Below, piece after piece: positions 39,765 to 48,844 of a stretch of DNA of 64,000 nucleotides. The first letter of the stretch is position 1, and every line of letters begins with the position of its first letter. Below the pieces are notes generated by a model that saw nothing but the letters and a program-made list of their open reading frames with translations, searched no databases and was not told where the DNA came from. Source of the stretch: DMER01 sp003451645 (GTDB lineage: Bacteria > Pseudomonadota > Alphaproteobacteria > Micropepsales > Micropepsaceae); the NCBI GenBank assembly GCA_031976175.1, contig DALYLR010000019.1, positions 1 through 64,000 on the forward strand. Direction: 5' to 3'. The translations under genes and the position numbers were made by a program.

Positions 39765-41377
39765 CCGCGCCCGCCCCGCTGCTCAGTGTTGAGGACCTGC
39801 GCATTGCCTTTAACAATGACGAGCAGCGCGTGGTTGCCGTCAACGGGGTCAGCTTCACCGTCTCCCCTGGTCAGGTAGTGGGCATCGCAGGCGAGTCCGG
39901 TTCCGGCAAGTCAACCGTCGCCCATGCGATCCTGCGGCTCCTGCCCGCCTCCGCCCAGTATGAGAGCGGCCGCATCCTGTTTCAGGACCGCGATCTGGCC
40001 ACTCTTTCGCCCGCTGATTTGCGCGGCGTGCGTGGCGGCGGCATTGGCATGATCTTTCAGGAGCCGATGAGCTCCTTGAACCCCTTGCACCCCATTGGCG
40101 CGCAGGTGGCCGAAACCATCCGTATCCATCAGAACCTCCCGGCCGAGGCGGCGATGGCTCAGGCGCTCAGTTGGCTGGAGCGTGTGCGCCTGCGCGACGC
40201 GGCCTCCCGCCTCAAGGCCTTGCCGCATCAATTGTCGGGCGGTGAGCGTCAGCGCGTCATGATCGCCATGGCGCTCGCCAACAAGCCGGCCCTCCTCATC
40301 GCGGACGAGCCGACCACCGCCCTTGATGTAACGGTGCAAGCGCAAATCCTCGACCTCCTGCGGCATCTTAAGGCGGACCTCGATCTGGCCATCCTTCTCA
40401 TCAGCCATGACCTCAAATTGGTCGAAGGCTTTGCCGATACCGTTTGCGTCATGCAAAAGGGCGCGATCGTCGAAACCGGACCCGCACGCTCACTCTTCGC
40501 AAGCCCGCAGCATCCCTATACGCAAGCGCTCGTCGCCGCCCATCCGGAGCCCTTGGCGCCGCGCCCGCCCTCCCCGGAACCGCCAGTCATTGCCGCGCAA
40601 AACCTAAAAGTTGCCGTGCCCGTGCGGGCCGGTCTGCTGCGCCTGAAACAGGGCGAAAAGGTCCTGCTCAGTGATGTCTCGCTGGCCATCGCCCCCGGCC
40701 GCACCCTGGGCGTGGTGGGCGAGTCCGGGTCGGGCAAAACCACTCTGGGGCTGGCGTTGTTGCGGCTCATGGAGAGCGAAGGCGCGCTCACCCTCGAAGG
40801 TCAAACCATCGATTTCTTGCGAGGCCAGGCACTCAGGGCCCTGCGCGGCAAGATGCAGATTGTCTTTCAGGACCCCTTTGCCAGCTTGAGCCCGCGCATG
40901 ACGATTGGCGAAATTGTGGGCGAGGGCCTGACCGCCCATGCGCCCGGGCTCGACGCCGCCGCGCGGCAAACCCTCGTCGACAGCACCTTGCAACGGGTTA
41001 ATCTTGGTGCGGAGTACCGCATGCGGTACCCGCATGAGCTCTCCGGCGGGCAGAGGCAACGGGTGGCGATCGCGCGTGCCATGATCCTGAAACCCAAATT
41101 CGTTGTCCTTGATGAGCCAACCAGCGCGCTCGACGCGCAAACGCAAGCGCTGATCTTGGGTCTGCTCAAGGATCTGCAAGAGCGCGACGGGATCGCCTAT
41201 CTGTTCATCAGCCATGATCTGGGCGCCGTGCGCGCCATGGCGGACGACATCATGGTGCTGAAAGATGGTCATGTCATCGAGCATGGACCGGCGGCCCAAA
41301 TCCTCGAACATCCGCAGACGGATTATACCCGCGCCTTGATGCGCGCCGCCACGACCTATTCGGCCGACGGAGCCTGA
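39761..41377 (+). CDS. yejF: ABC transporter ATP-binding protein YejF (two ATPase domains)
   Basis: A 538-residue fusion of two ABC ATPase domains. The first has Walker A GESGSGKS (44-51), signature LSGGERQRV (158-166) and Walker B LLIADEPTTALD. The second has Walker A GESGSGKT (320-327), LSGGQRQRV and FVVLDEPTSALD. Together with YejB and YejE it forms a peptide importer; the E. coli homologue takes up microcin C. The binding protein must come from elsewhere. Confidence 0.94.
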   Translation: MTAPAPLLSVEDLRIAFNNDEQRVVAVNGVSFTVSPGQVVGIAGESGSGKSTVAHAILRLLPASAQYESGRILFQDRDLATLSPADLRGVRGGGIGMIFQEPMSSLNPLHPIGAQVAETIRIHQNLPAEAAMAQALSWLERVRLRDAASRLKALPHQLSGGERQRVMIAMALANKPALLIADEPTTALDVTVQAQILDLLRHLKADLDLAILLISHDLKLVEGFADTVCVMQKGAIVETGPARSLFASPQHPYTQALVAAHPEPLAPRPPSPEPPVIAAQNLKVAVPVRAGLLRLKQGEKVLLSDVSLAIAPGRTLGVVGESGSGKTTLGLALLRLMESEGALTLEGQTIDFLRGQALRALRGKMQIVFQDPFASLSPRMTIGEIVGEGLTAHAPGLDAAARQTLVDSTLQRVNLGAEYRMRYPHELSGGQRQRVAIARAMILKPKFVVLDEPTSALDAQTQALILGLLKDLQERDGIAYLFISHDLGAVRAMADDIMVLKDGHVIEHGPAAQILEHPQTDYTRALMRAATTYSADGA

Positions 41378-41381
41378 TCGC

Positions 41382-42320
41382 ATGACCGCCCCAGTCCTTT
41401 TTCTCAGCACGGTCTTCAAACCCGACATCTGGCTTAGCAGCCTCAAATCGCTGAGCCCCGGTCTCGCCATACAGGTCTGGCCAGACGCGGATGTGACGCC
41501 CGAGGCTGTACGTTACGCCGTGGTTTGGCGGCCGCCGCACGGCGTCCTCAGGACCTTTCCCAATTTGGCTTGCGTGTTTTCGCTCGGCGCTGGCGTCGAT
41601 GCGATTGTGAGCGATCCCGATTATCCGCGCCATGTGCCGCTGTCGCGCATGATCGACCCGACCTTGACGCAGGCCATGACCGAGTATGTCGTTCTGCATG
41701 TCCTCTATAATCACCGCCGTCAGCGCGATTTCGAGGCGTTGCAACGCTTGCGCAAATGGCGGGCATTGAATGCTCCGCGGGCCGAGCAGGTGCGGGTGGG
41801 CATCATGGGGCTCGGCGTGCTTGGCACCGACGCAGCCCAGAAATTGGTGCCCCTTGGCTATCAGCTCAGCGGCTGGAGCATGACGCGCAAGCATGTGCCC
41901 GGTGTCCGTTCATTCTGCGGACAGCCGGAATTGCCGGCCTTCCTTGCACAGACTGATATTCTCGTCTGCCTCTTGCCGCTGACCCCGGAGACGCAAGGGA
42001 TCCTGAATCGGTCTGTCCTCTCGCAATTGCCAAAGGGGGCGAGCCTCATCAATGCTGCGCGCGGCGCGCATATGGTGCCGGAGGATGTTCTGGCGCTGTT
42101 GGATGAGGGCCTTTTGAGCGGCGCCACATTGGACGTCTTCCCTGAAGAACCTCTGCCTCCCGAAAGCCAGTTCTGGACCCACCCCAAGGTCACGCTCACC
42201 CCGCATGCGGCGGCGGCCACCGATCCGCGCGCCATCAGCCGCCACATTGTCGAGACCATCGCCGCGATGGAGCGTGGCGGGGCGCCTGGCAATCTTGTGG
42301 ATCTGTCGAAAGGCTATTGA
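41382..42320 (+). CDS. D-isomer-specific 2-hydroxyacid dehydrogenase (GhrA-like)
   Basis: A 312-residue NAD(P)H-dependent dehydrogenase of the glyoxylate/hydroxypyruvate reductase A group. The dinucleotide-binding motif is VGIMGLGVLGTDAA (about 138-151), and the catalytic Arg is in NAARGAHMV, Glu in DVFPEEPLP and His in LTPHAAA. The start is 4 bp after yejF, so it is cotranscribed with the peptide transporter, although the link in function is unclear. Its last 7 bp overlap the convergent NlpC/P60 gene. Substrate not fixed by the sequence. Confidence 0.87.
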   Translation: MTAPVLFLSTVFKPDIWLSSLKSLSPGLAIQVWPDADVTPEAVRYAVVWRPPHGVLRTFPNLACVFSLGAGVDAIVSDPDYPRHVPLSRMIDPTLTQAMTEYVVLHVLYNHRRQRDFEALQRLRKWRALNAPRAEQVRVGIMGLGVLGTDAAQKLVPLGYQLSGWSMTRKHVPGVRSFCGQPELPAFLAQTDILVCLLPLTPETQGILNRSVLSQLPKGASLINAARGAHMVPEDVLALLDEGLLSGATLDVFPEEPLPPESQFWTHPKVTLTPHAAAATDPRAISRHIVETIAAMERGGAPGNLVDLSKGY

Positions 42321-43156
42321 CGCTTGACTGAGGTCACCGGCCCGCTGGCCGCGGCGATGCGCTCAACCGCCTTGTCGAGTGGCTCGACCGCAACGCACAT
42401 ATGATGCGCATTGGCGTGCAGCAATTCGGTCTCGCTGCACATGATGCCCACATGGCCTTTCCAGAAGACGAGATCGCCGCGCCGCAATTGGGACCATTGT
42501 TCTTGCGGCAAAGCGGTGCCCAATTCCGCTTCCTGCATATCCGCATCGCGCGGGCATTTGCGGCCTGCCGCCAGATGCGCCACTTGTACGAGCCCTGAAC
42601 AATCCAGCCCATCCGGCGTGCAGCCGCCCCACAGATAGGGCGCGCCCCAGCAGGTCTCCGCCACCGCCACCCAGTCCTTGGCGCGCTCGCTTAAGGGCGC
42701 GATGTGCTGCGTGGCGACCCAGCCCAAGCGGCCCAGGCGGGCATATTTGCCATCGGTTTCGGTCACCTGCACTTGCGCATTCATGGGCAGAAAGGCCCGC
42801 CGCGGGCTCTTCAAATCGGCCGCGCTAAAGACCGGCGCGCGCACCGCCGTCACCCAATGCGTGGCGGCCTCTTGCTCGGTGCTCAGCGCCGTCAAGTTCA
42901 TATATCCGACATAGCTATCGCGATGAAATTGGACCCAAGCCCAGCCATTGGCGCGTTCAAAGACCGTCACTGTTTCGCCAAAGAGGCCTTGGGTGTCGAG
43001 GCCGCTGCTCTCCATAGGCCGGGTCAGAAGGTCCGCAACCGGCGCGCAAATGATGGCGCGCTCCCCGGCCGAAAAGCGATCGGCCTCAACCGTGCCGCGC
43101 AAACTCAAGGCCGCCAGATCGGCACGCGCCGGAGTGATCCGCTTGTCGAACGCCAT
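42314..43156 (-). CDS. NlpC/P60 family peptidoglycan hydrolase with SH3-like domains
   Basis: A 280-residue C40-family cysteine peptidase. Two bacterial SH3-like segments (about 35-92 and 102-155) precede the NlpC/P60 domain (about 158-275), with catalytic Cys186 in PDGLDCSGLVQ, His235 in WKGHVGIM and a third His near 247 in LLHANAHH. Such enzymes cut gamma-D-Glu-DAP links in cell-wall peptides, often on turnover muropeptides. No signal peptide is visible, so it may act in the cytoplasm, as in the DPP VI type. Nearby yejBEF and an aminopeptidase fit muropeptide or peptide recycling (inference). Confidence 0.9.
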   Translation of the reverse strand: MAFDKRITPARADLAALSLRGTVEADRFSAGERAIICAPVADLLTRPMESSGLDTQGLFGETVTVFERANGWAWVQFHRDSYVGYMNLTALSTEQEAATHWVTAVRAPVFSAADLKSPRRAFLPMNAQVQVTETDGKYARLGRLGWVATQHIAPLSERAKDWVAVAETCWGAPYLWGGCTPDGLDCSGLVQVAHLAAGRKCPRDADMQEAELGTALPQEQWSQLRRGDLVFWKGHVGIMCSETELLHANAHHMCVAVEPLDKAVERIAAASGPVTSVKRQ

Positions 43157-43210
43157 GCAATGCCTCCCCTTTTATCCGCCGGCCCTGACGGCACAAGTCT
43201 GCACGATCTT

Positions 43211-43280
43211 GTTTCGCGGTGTTACGTTTTGTTTCGTTCTGTTTCGTTTTGTGACGTTGTGTTACGTCCTGTTACGTTCC
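43211..43280. repeat. Seven tandem 10-bp units upstream of the NlpC/P60 gene
   Basis: Seven consecutive 10-mers, all starting GTTTCG, GTTACG or GTGACG, with consensus GTTWCGTTYT, fill this stretch without spacer. The unit length is close to one helical turn, so the same face of DNA repeats. It lies 55-124 bp upstream of the minus-strand NlpC/P60 start and 66 bp past the aminopeptidase stop. It is T-rich on the plus strand and not coding. Confidence 0.85.
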
Positions 43281-43345
43281 CAAGTTCCTGATTTTTCTGC
43301 CTAATTTCCCGACATAGGAACAAATGGGGATCGAGCGTCCCACTG

Positions 43346-44752
43346 TCAAGTCCGGCTCGTATTCTGGCCGAAATCAGCCTCCAAGGCAGCGAACAGCGCC
43401 CGCATGGCGGTGGCTTCCGCGCCCACGGGGCGGCCCGGCTTGGCGCGGTCGGTCCAGGCTGCAATGTCAGTATGCAGGAAACGCCGCGCCCGCCCGGCAA
43501 AGCGCTGCAGGAACAGCGCGGCCGCGATCGCGCCCGCATTGGGGCCATCTGGCGAGTTGTTGAGGTCGGCGACTTTGCTCTCGATGAGCTTCTGGTACGG
43601 CGTCCACAGAGGAAACCGCCACATCGGATCGGCGACCGCCATGCTGTGCGCGGCGGCCAGTGCCGCCAGCCCCTCGTCATTGGTGAAAAAGGGCGGCAGG
43701 TCAAAGCCCGTCGCCACGCGGGCGGCACCTGTCAAGGTCGCCATGCAGATGATCGTATCCGCGCCATCCTCCTCCGCCTTGGTGAGCGCATCCGCGAGGA
43801 TCAAGCGCCCTTCGGCGTCAGTGTTGCCGATCTCGACCGTCAGGCCTTTGCGGCTGCGGATGATGTCGCCCGGGCGGTAGGCGTTGCCCGCCACGCTGTT
43901 CTCCACCGCCGGCACATAGACCGCCAGATCGACAGCCCAGCCTGAACCCATGATCATATGCGCGAGCCCCAAGACGCAGGCCGCTCCGCCCATGTCCTTG
44001 CGCATGGTCAGCATGTTCGAGGCCGATTTCAGGTCCAAGCCGCCCGTGTCAAAACAAACGCCCTTGCCGACCAATGCCAGCTTGGGCGCGCCCTTGGTGC
44101 CCCACCGCAGCGTGATCAGGCGCGGCGGGACCGCAGCCGCTCTGCCGACCGCATGGATGAGCGGATAGTTCTGATCGAGCAGCGCGCCGCCGCTGACCAC
44201 CTCGATGGCGGCGCCATGGCGTGCCGCAATTTCCCGAGCTTCAGCCTCCAGATGCTCCGGGCTCATGTCGCATGTGGGCGTATTGATCCAATCGCGCGCC
44301 GACATCACTGCCTCAGCCATCAGGCTCACCCGCTCTGGCTTTGCATCAGAAGGCCAGATCAGCTTCGGCTGCTTACCCGGCGCCTGCTTGTACCGGTCAA
44401 AGGCATAGGCGCCCATTGCCCATGCAAGGCCCAGCGGCACGCCGGGCGCCCGGCTTGCGTAATGCGCCACCCGGACGTTGTGTTCGCCCAACGCCGCCGC
44501 TGCGGCGCCCAGCGCCAAGGGGTCCTCATTGCTGCCCAGGCCCAAGACAACCGCACCGAGGCCGCCTTGCGCGTCAGGCAGTTGCAGCACCTTGCCCGCT
44601 TGCCCCTTGAAGCCCTGCGTCTCCGCCCAGGCGAGCGCAACCGGGTCCAGGACCTCCTTTAGGGTTTTGACCTCGGCCTCGCTGACCGCGTATAGGGGAA
44701 TGGCATTTTGAGCATCGCTTGAAAACAGGCCGCTAACGGATCGTAAAGGCAT
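43346..44752 (-). CDS. M17 family leucyl aminopeptidase
   Basis: A protein of 468 residues from the ATG at 44752; a GTG at 44758 is an alternative. It has the two M17 metal/active-site blocks: GKGVCFDTGGLDLK with the catalytic Lys, and NTDAEGRLILADAL, the family signature. KDMGGAACVLG is also present. The N-terminal domain (about 1-150) is divergent, as in the shorter PepB-like branch. It removes N-terminal residues from peptides in the cytoplasm. It lies upstream of, and on the same strand as, the NlpC/P60 gene, with the tandem 10-mers between them. Confidence 0.93.
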   Translation of the reverse strand: MPLRSVSGLFSSDAQNAIPLYAVSEAEVKTLKEVLDPVALAWAETQGFKGQAGKVLQLPDAQGGLGAVVLGLGSNEDPLALGAAAAALGEHNVRVAHYASRAPGVPLGLAWAMGAYAFDRYKQAPGKQPKLIWPSDAKPERVSLMAEAVMSARDWINTPTCDMSPEHLEAEAREIAARHGAAIEVVSGGALLDQNYPLIHAVGRAAAVPPRLITLRWGTKGAPKLALVGKGVCFDTGGLDLKSASNMLTMRKDMGGAACVLGLAHMIMGSGWAVDLAVYVPAVENSVAGNAYRPGDIIRSRKGLTVEIGNTDAEGRLILADALTKAEEDGADTIICMATLTGAARVATGFDLPPFFTNDEGLAALAAAHSMAVADPMWRFPLWTPYQKLIESKVADLNNSPDGPNAGAIAAALFLQRFAGRARRFLHTDIAAWTDRAKPGRPVGAEATAMRALFAALEADFGQNTSRT

Positions 44753-44845
44753 GTGCACCCAGCTTGTCGGTTCCTTGGGCGCGAAGTCTAGCGACCCTCG
44801 CCTTGCCCCTTCAACCTTTTATCCGGCTCCTTGAGGTTTCTTGCC

Positions 44846-45508
44846 ATGACACAGCCCCGCCTCACTCTGTACACCGGCAGCCGGAACCTCTCGTCGTGGA
44901 GCCTGCGCGCTTGGCTCGCGCTCAAACTGACGGGATTGCCTTTCGAGGAGATCGTCTTTGACCTTGAAGGGCCGGAGCGGGCGCAGATTCCCAGCGTGTC
45001 GCCTTCGGGCGCCGTCCCGTGCCTCAAGGTTCAGGAGGCCGGCCGCGCCGATCTGCTCATTTGGGATTCGCTCGCCATTTGCGAGTATCTCGCCGAATTG
45101 GCGCCTGAGGCGCAGTTGTGGCCAGCTGCAATGCCTCAGCGCGCTTGGGCACGCAGCGTCTGCGCCGAGATGCATTCAGGCTTTGCCGACTTGCGCCGCG
45201 TCTGTTCGATGAACTTGATGCTCAAGGTCACCGGCCATCCGCTCAGCCCGGAGGCGCAACGCCAACTTTCCCGCATCAATGCGCTTTGGACCCAATGCTT
45301 GGAGGCGCACCACGCGGAAGGCCCGTTCCTGTTCGGGGCCTTTAGCATTGCTGATTGCTTCTACGCCCCCGTTGTCACGCGCATCGCCACTTACGGCCTC
45401 AACGTCGACGGTCCGGCTGCAGCCTATTGCGACGCCGTCTTGTCCTGGGCAGCGATGCGGGAGTGGTATGCCTATGCGGCCCTTGAGGTCAAAAAAGCTA
45501 GCGCCTGA
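44846..45508 (+). CDS. Glutathione S-transferase family protein
   Basis: A protein of 220 residues from the ATG at 44846; a TTG at 44831 is an alternative. The thioredoxin-like N-terminal domain (about 6-85) has YTGSRNLSSWSLRAWLALKL and the cis-Pro motif GAVPCLK with LIWDSLAICEYLAE. The C-terminal helical domain has FLFGAFSIADCFYAPVV. Substrates cannot be deduced. It converges on the TAXI-type gene with a 7-bp gap and is divergent from the aminopeptidase gene. Confidence 0.9.
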   Translation: MTQPRLTLYTGSRNLSSWSLRAWLALKLTGLPFEEIVFDLEGPERAQIPSVSPSGAVPCLKVQEAGRADLLIWDSLAICEYLAELAPEAQLWPAAMPQRAWARSVCAEMHSGFADLRRVCSMNLMLKVTGHPLSPEAQRQLSRINALWTQCLEAHHAEGPFLFGAFSIADCFYAPVVTRIATYGLNVDGPAAAYCDAVLSWAAMREWYAYAALEVKKASA

Positions 45509-45515
45509 GCACGCC

Positions 45516-46550
45516 TTAGTTCGCAGCCTTCGCCGCCTCGGCATAATAGCGCGCCGCACCGGGGTGTACCGGGATTGCGAAGCTGGCCGGCAGCTTGGAC
45601 AAGCGCACTCCCGCCCGGTCTGCGCCCGCCCCCTGCAACGTCTTTTGGTTCAGCGGATGAAAGGCGGCGCGCGCGATCCGGTAGACAACCTCCTCCGGTA
45701 CTTTCTCATCCACGATCCAGACCACCGGTATAGAGACCGTCATCGGCAAACCCTGCACGCCGTCGCGAGGGGCAGGCAACGGATTAGTCGCGACCGGCAA
45801 ACTCGCTTGCTCAAAACCCAGCGCACCGGCGCTCAAGCTCGCAATCGCTTTGGCATCCAACGGCACCAGACGTACGTCGCCTGAAGCCAAGGCCGCCGTG
45901 ATTTCTTGCGGCAGCCCCTTGCCCACAACAAAGAAGCTATCGAGCCGGTTCGCCTTCATCAGTTTGAGGGACTCGCCCACATCGCTGCCAGACACACGAA
46001 TGTCCTTCAAGCCAAGGCCCGAAGCCTTCAAGACCGCTTCGGCGGCCAGCCGCGTCCGGCTTTGCTCGGCCCCCACACCAACCCAACGGCGTTTGAGCCG
46101 CGGCAAGGACCGCACCGGTCCCTTGGCGGAGGCAACCAGGTAGACGGTCTCGCGTTCCAGGAGGGCGATGGCGCGAAGTCTGCTGCGCTGTTGTTTGCCC
46201 TTACCGGCACTCGCGCGCATCGCGGCTGCGAGATCTGCAGGCGCAAAGGTTGACGCGATCTCACCGCGCGCAATGGACACCAATCCTTGTGCAGGCCCTG
46301 CCGTCGCCACAACGGTGGCGATCAACCCCTCAGGGCCGCAAAGCGCCGCATTTGTGCAGCGCGAGACACCGGGCGGGTGACTAATGACGGTTGCAAGGCG
46401 CTCGCCCTGCAGGAAAGCATCCTGAGACACCAAACCCGCGGCGATTTCAAACGCCCTTCGTGCGGGCGCCCCATCGCTTTGTGCGCCAGCAGGCGTCACT
46501 GGCATCAGCGATGCCATCAGCGCCAAAACTGTTGCGGTGCGTGTTCGCAT
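45516..46550 (-). CDS. TAXI-type TRAP transporter solute-binding protein
   Basis: A protein of 344 residues from the ATG at 46550. This start gives a signal peptide (MRTRTATVLALMASLMPVTPAGAQ), while 61 upstream codons lack homology. The mature protein is a type II periplasmic-binding fold of the TAXI group: an early Cys pair region (SRCTNAALCGPEGL), VGVGAEQSRTRLAAEAVL and DSFFVVGKGLPQ. No TRAP permease gene is adjacent, so it is an orphan binding protein or a sensor component. It is divergent from the TadD-like gene. Confidence 0.78.
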   Translation of the reverse strand: MRTRTATVLALMASLMPVTPAGAQSDGAPARRAFEIAAGLVSQDAFLQGERLATVISHPPGVSRCTNAALCGPEGLIATVVATAGPAQGLVSIARGEIASTFAPADLAAAMRASAGKGKQQRSRLRAIALLERETVYLVASAKGPVRSLPRLKRRWVGVGAEQSRTRLAAEAVLKASGLGLKDIRVSGSDVGESLKLMKANRLDSFFVVGKGLPQEITAALASGDVRLVPLDAKAIASLSAGALGFEQASLPVATNPLPAPRDGVQGLPMTVSIPVVWIVDEKVPEEVVYRIARAAFHPLNQKTLQGAGADRAGVRLSKLPASFAIPVHPGAARYYAEAAKAAN

Positions 46551-46654
46551 CACCCGGTCCTCGGTTGAGGTCTGTATAGACATTTGGTTGCGGCTGCGAA
46601 AGCCCTGATCTGAGCGACAGCGATCACATCCCCAGCATTCACTCGGCTTTAGGG

Positions 46655-46669
46655 TTAAGGGTTTGTTAT
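46655..46669 (+). promoter_or_regulatory. CtrA-like box upstream of the TadD-like gene
   Basis: TTAA-GGGTTTG-TTAT, one base from the TTAA-N7-TTAA consensus, lies 52 bp before the start of the TadD-like gene. Confidence 0.35.
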
Positions 46670-46721
46670 CCGGTGAGCCGCACACTGAGCGTATTGCTTC
46701 CATTAGACACCGGTGGGCCCC

Positions 46722-48023
46722 ATGCCTATGCATCGTCTCAAATTGCGCTCCACAGTTAGCTCATTCTCCTTTGCGGTCGCTGCCGCCCTCGTCGTCTCCG
46801 GCTGCAGCAATTCAGGCGAATTCCCAAGATTGGCCGCCATGCAGCGGGTGCAACCAGCGCAACCGCAGCCAAGCGCCACTCAGACGCCCAGCCCCGCCTT
46901 GCAGATGGTGCGCCCGGCCGATAGTGACCACGAAGCCGGTGCCGCCTATTGGGGCGCGCAATATCAGACCAACCGGGACGACATTGAGGCGGGCATCAAT
47001 TTCGCTCGCAGCCTCCGCCTCATTGGCGGCGCCGAGCAGGCTGTCGTGGTCATGAAGGACATGGTCATGCGCTTCCCCAACAACATGATGATCCTGGCGG
47101 AGTACGGAAAAGCCCTGACCGCTGCCAATCGTCCCGGCGACGCGTTGGCCTTTCTGACACAAGCCATCCAATTGTCGCCAAACGACTGGACATTGTGGTC
47201 TGCGCGCGGGGTCGCCAACGACCAATCGGGCGATCACAAATCGGCACGCACGGACTATGAGCAAGCCCTGGAACTCAATCCAGGCAATAGCACAGTCATG
47301 ACCAACTTGGCTTTGAGCCATCTGCTGGCCGGCAATCCGTCTGCCGCCGAGCCCGTTTTGCGGGAGGTTGCGGCGCGGCCTGACGCCACGCCTGCCATGC
47401 GGCAGAACCTGGCCATGGTCTTGACCTTGCAGGGCCGCACGGCCGAAGCCGAGTCCATCGGACGGCGCGACCTGGGCCCTGTGGACGCCAAAGACAACGT
47501 CCAACTGTTCTCACAGTTCGATATGTCCAAGGCGATCCCTAGCGATATTGCAAAGACCCCGCAAGCCTCGGCCATCGTCTCGCCCGAGATTGCCACGCCG
47601 GCCACGCCAGCGCTTGCGTCAGCGGCACCGGCGAGTGAAGCCACTCGCGCTCCAACCAAGATTCAGGCTGTCGCTTCCGCTGACCCTATAGCACCTGCGC
47701 AAGCCGAGACAGCGACTGTCCAAGCGCCCGCCGTGGACGAGCCCGCTGCAAACAGCTTCAAGATGACGCCAGTTGCGGACGATCAGTTAGAGCTGGCGGT
47801 TTCTGCTTCTTCACCAGCGCCCAAGCCTGCACGCGCGACCCCGGTAAAGAAACCCTCCACCTCTGCCGCGGCAAAGCCCGCCAAGCCCGTGACGGTCACG
47901 GATGGCGAGCGACTCATCACCACCATCAACGGTATCCCCGTGATTGGCGACGACAAACCCCTCTCTTCTCCAGCGGCCCAGCCTTCGGCGATCCTGCGCC
48001 GCTCGTCAGCGGGACAACTTTAA
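46722..48023 (+). CDS. TadD-like TPR lipoprotein
   Basis: A protein of 433 residues from the ATG at 46722; a GTG at 46713 is an alternative. The lipoprotein signal ends in VVSGC (Cys28). Three to four TPR-like units span about 90-235 (for example RFPNNMMILAEYGKALTAAN and LSPNDWTLWSARGVANDQSG). A long Ala/Pro/Thr-rich C-terminal half ends with VTVTDGERLITTINGIPVIG. TadD proteins are pilotin-like TPR lipoproteins needed for Tad pilus assembly. The gene lies at the edge of the tad locus, but the long disordered tail is unusual. Confidence 0.8.
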   Translation: MPMHRLKLRSTVSSFSFAVAAALVVSGCSNSGEFPRLAAMQRVQPAQPQPSATQTPSPALQMVRPADSDHEAGAAYWGAQYQTNRDDIEAGINFARSLRLIGGAEQAVVVMKDMVMRFPNNMMILAEYGKALTAANRPGDALAFLTQAIQLSPNDWTLWSARGVANDQSGDHKSARTDYEQALELNPGNSTVMTNLALSHLLAGNPSAAEPVLREVAARPDATPAMRQNLAMVLTLQGRTAEAESIGRRDLGPVDAKDNVQLFSQFDMSKAIPSDIAKTPQASAIVSPEIATPATPALASAAPASEATRAPTKIQAVASADPIAPAQAETATVQAPAVDEPAANSFKMTPVADDQLELAVSASSPAPKPARATPVKKPSTSAAAKPAKPVTVTDGERLITTINGIPVIGDDKPLSSPAAQPSAILRRSSAGQL

Positions 48024-48035
48024 GAGCGGCTATGC

Positions 48036-48056
48036 GGGACGGCCTATAGGCCGCCC
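48036..48056. terminator. Hairpin between the convergent TadD-like and LuxR genes
   Basis: A GC-rich palindrome (gggacggcc-tata-ggccgccc) lies 12 bp after the TadD-like stop and includes the luxR-type stop codon. It may end transcription in both directions, though no T-run follows. Confidence 0.4.
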
Positions 48057-48778
48057 TGGGCGATCAATCGCTCGATCGCGTTCTGACGCGTTGCCGCGCG
48101 CAGCTTGCGTCTCGCGTTGTCCACATGGAACCGCACCGCGGTCTCAGAAACTCGATAGTGCCGAGCGATCTCCTCGTCTGAACGCCCTTCGGCCAAGCGC
48201 GCCAAGCAGTCCCGCTCGCGGGGCGTCAAAGGCACATCCGGCAATTGCCGCTTCAGGAGTTCCAAGAGGAGCAAGCCGCAAAGCTGGATCGAGGCCAGCT
48301 CCAAGCCGTTGAACGCGTCATGCGTGACCGGCAGCGACAAGACCGCCATCATCGTGCCAGGGCCCTTCGCTAAGACACCAACACCCTCGCTGATGCCAGC
48401 AGATCCCAAGGCCTCCCAGGTCGCGCCAAACTCGTCCGCCTCGCGCGGGCAATAGTCGCTATAACGGAAGCAGGTCCGCTGGTCGTCCAAAGCCTGCAGG
48501 ACAGGGCCTGGCTCTAGACTGAGAAACTCTAGCGCGGCATGGCCTTTCCAGCCTTGCGGAGCAATGTTCAGGGTAAAGCCACCTTCTCTGCTCTCAGCTC
48601 CGGCTGCGTCTGCCCGGAGATGATAGACTTGTGCGCCCAAGGCAGGAATTCCAAAGGGCGCCAGGGTGGATTGGAACCGGATCGCCGCATCGAACGGGTC
48701 GCGCGCCCGCTCCAGAACATCCGCAAGCGCTTTGGCGCGCTCGACGACAGGGGAGCTCAGGTACTGGCCCATGTGCAT
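48044..48778 (-). CDS. LuxR-family transcriptional regulator (no partner synthase in view)
   Basis: A 244-residue protein. The N-terminal region (about 20-165) resembles the autoinducer-binding fold of LuxR proteins (GWKGHAALEFLSLEPGP, CFRYSDYCP, GISEGVGVLAKGPG) but the ligand pocket cannot be judged. The C-terminal GerE-type HTH (about 181-242) reads LTPRERDCLARLAEGRSDEE, with the recognition helix near SETAVRFHVDNARRKL. No luxI homologue is in the window, so it may be a LuxR solo. It sits directly downstream of the tad operon on the same strand and could control pili (inference). Confidence 0.87.
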   Translation of the reverse strand: MHMGQYLSSPVVERAKALADVLERARDPFDAAIRFQSTLAPFGIPALGAQVYHLRADAAGAESREGGFTLNIAPQGWKGHAALEFLSLEPGPVLQALDDQRTCFRYSDYCPREADEFGATWEALGSAGISEGVGVLAKGPGTMMAVLSLPVTHDAFNGLELASIQLCGLLLLELLKRQLPDVPLTPRERDCLARLAEGRSDEEIARHYRVSETAVRFHVDNARRKLRAATRQNAIERLIAQGGL

Positions 48779-48844
48779 ATCCCACTTTGCAAACCCGGCG
48801 GGATACTATGCGAAACGGGCTAACTGATCAGCCTGTCAGTTTCG

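Noticed and set aside
43211..43280. Possible CRISPR array
   Set aside because: The repeats are only 10 bp, have no spacers, and no cas gene is nearby.
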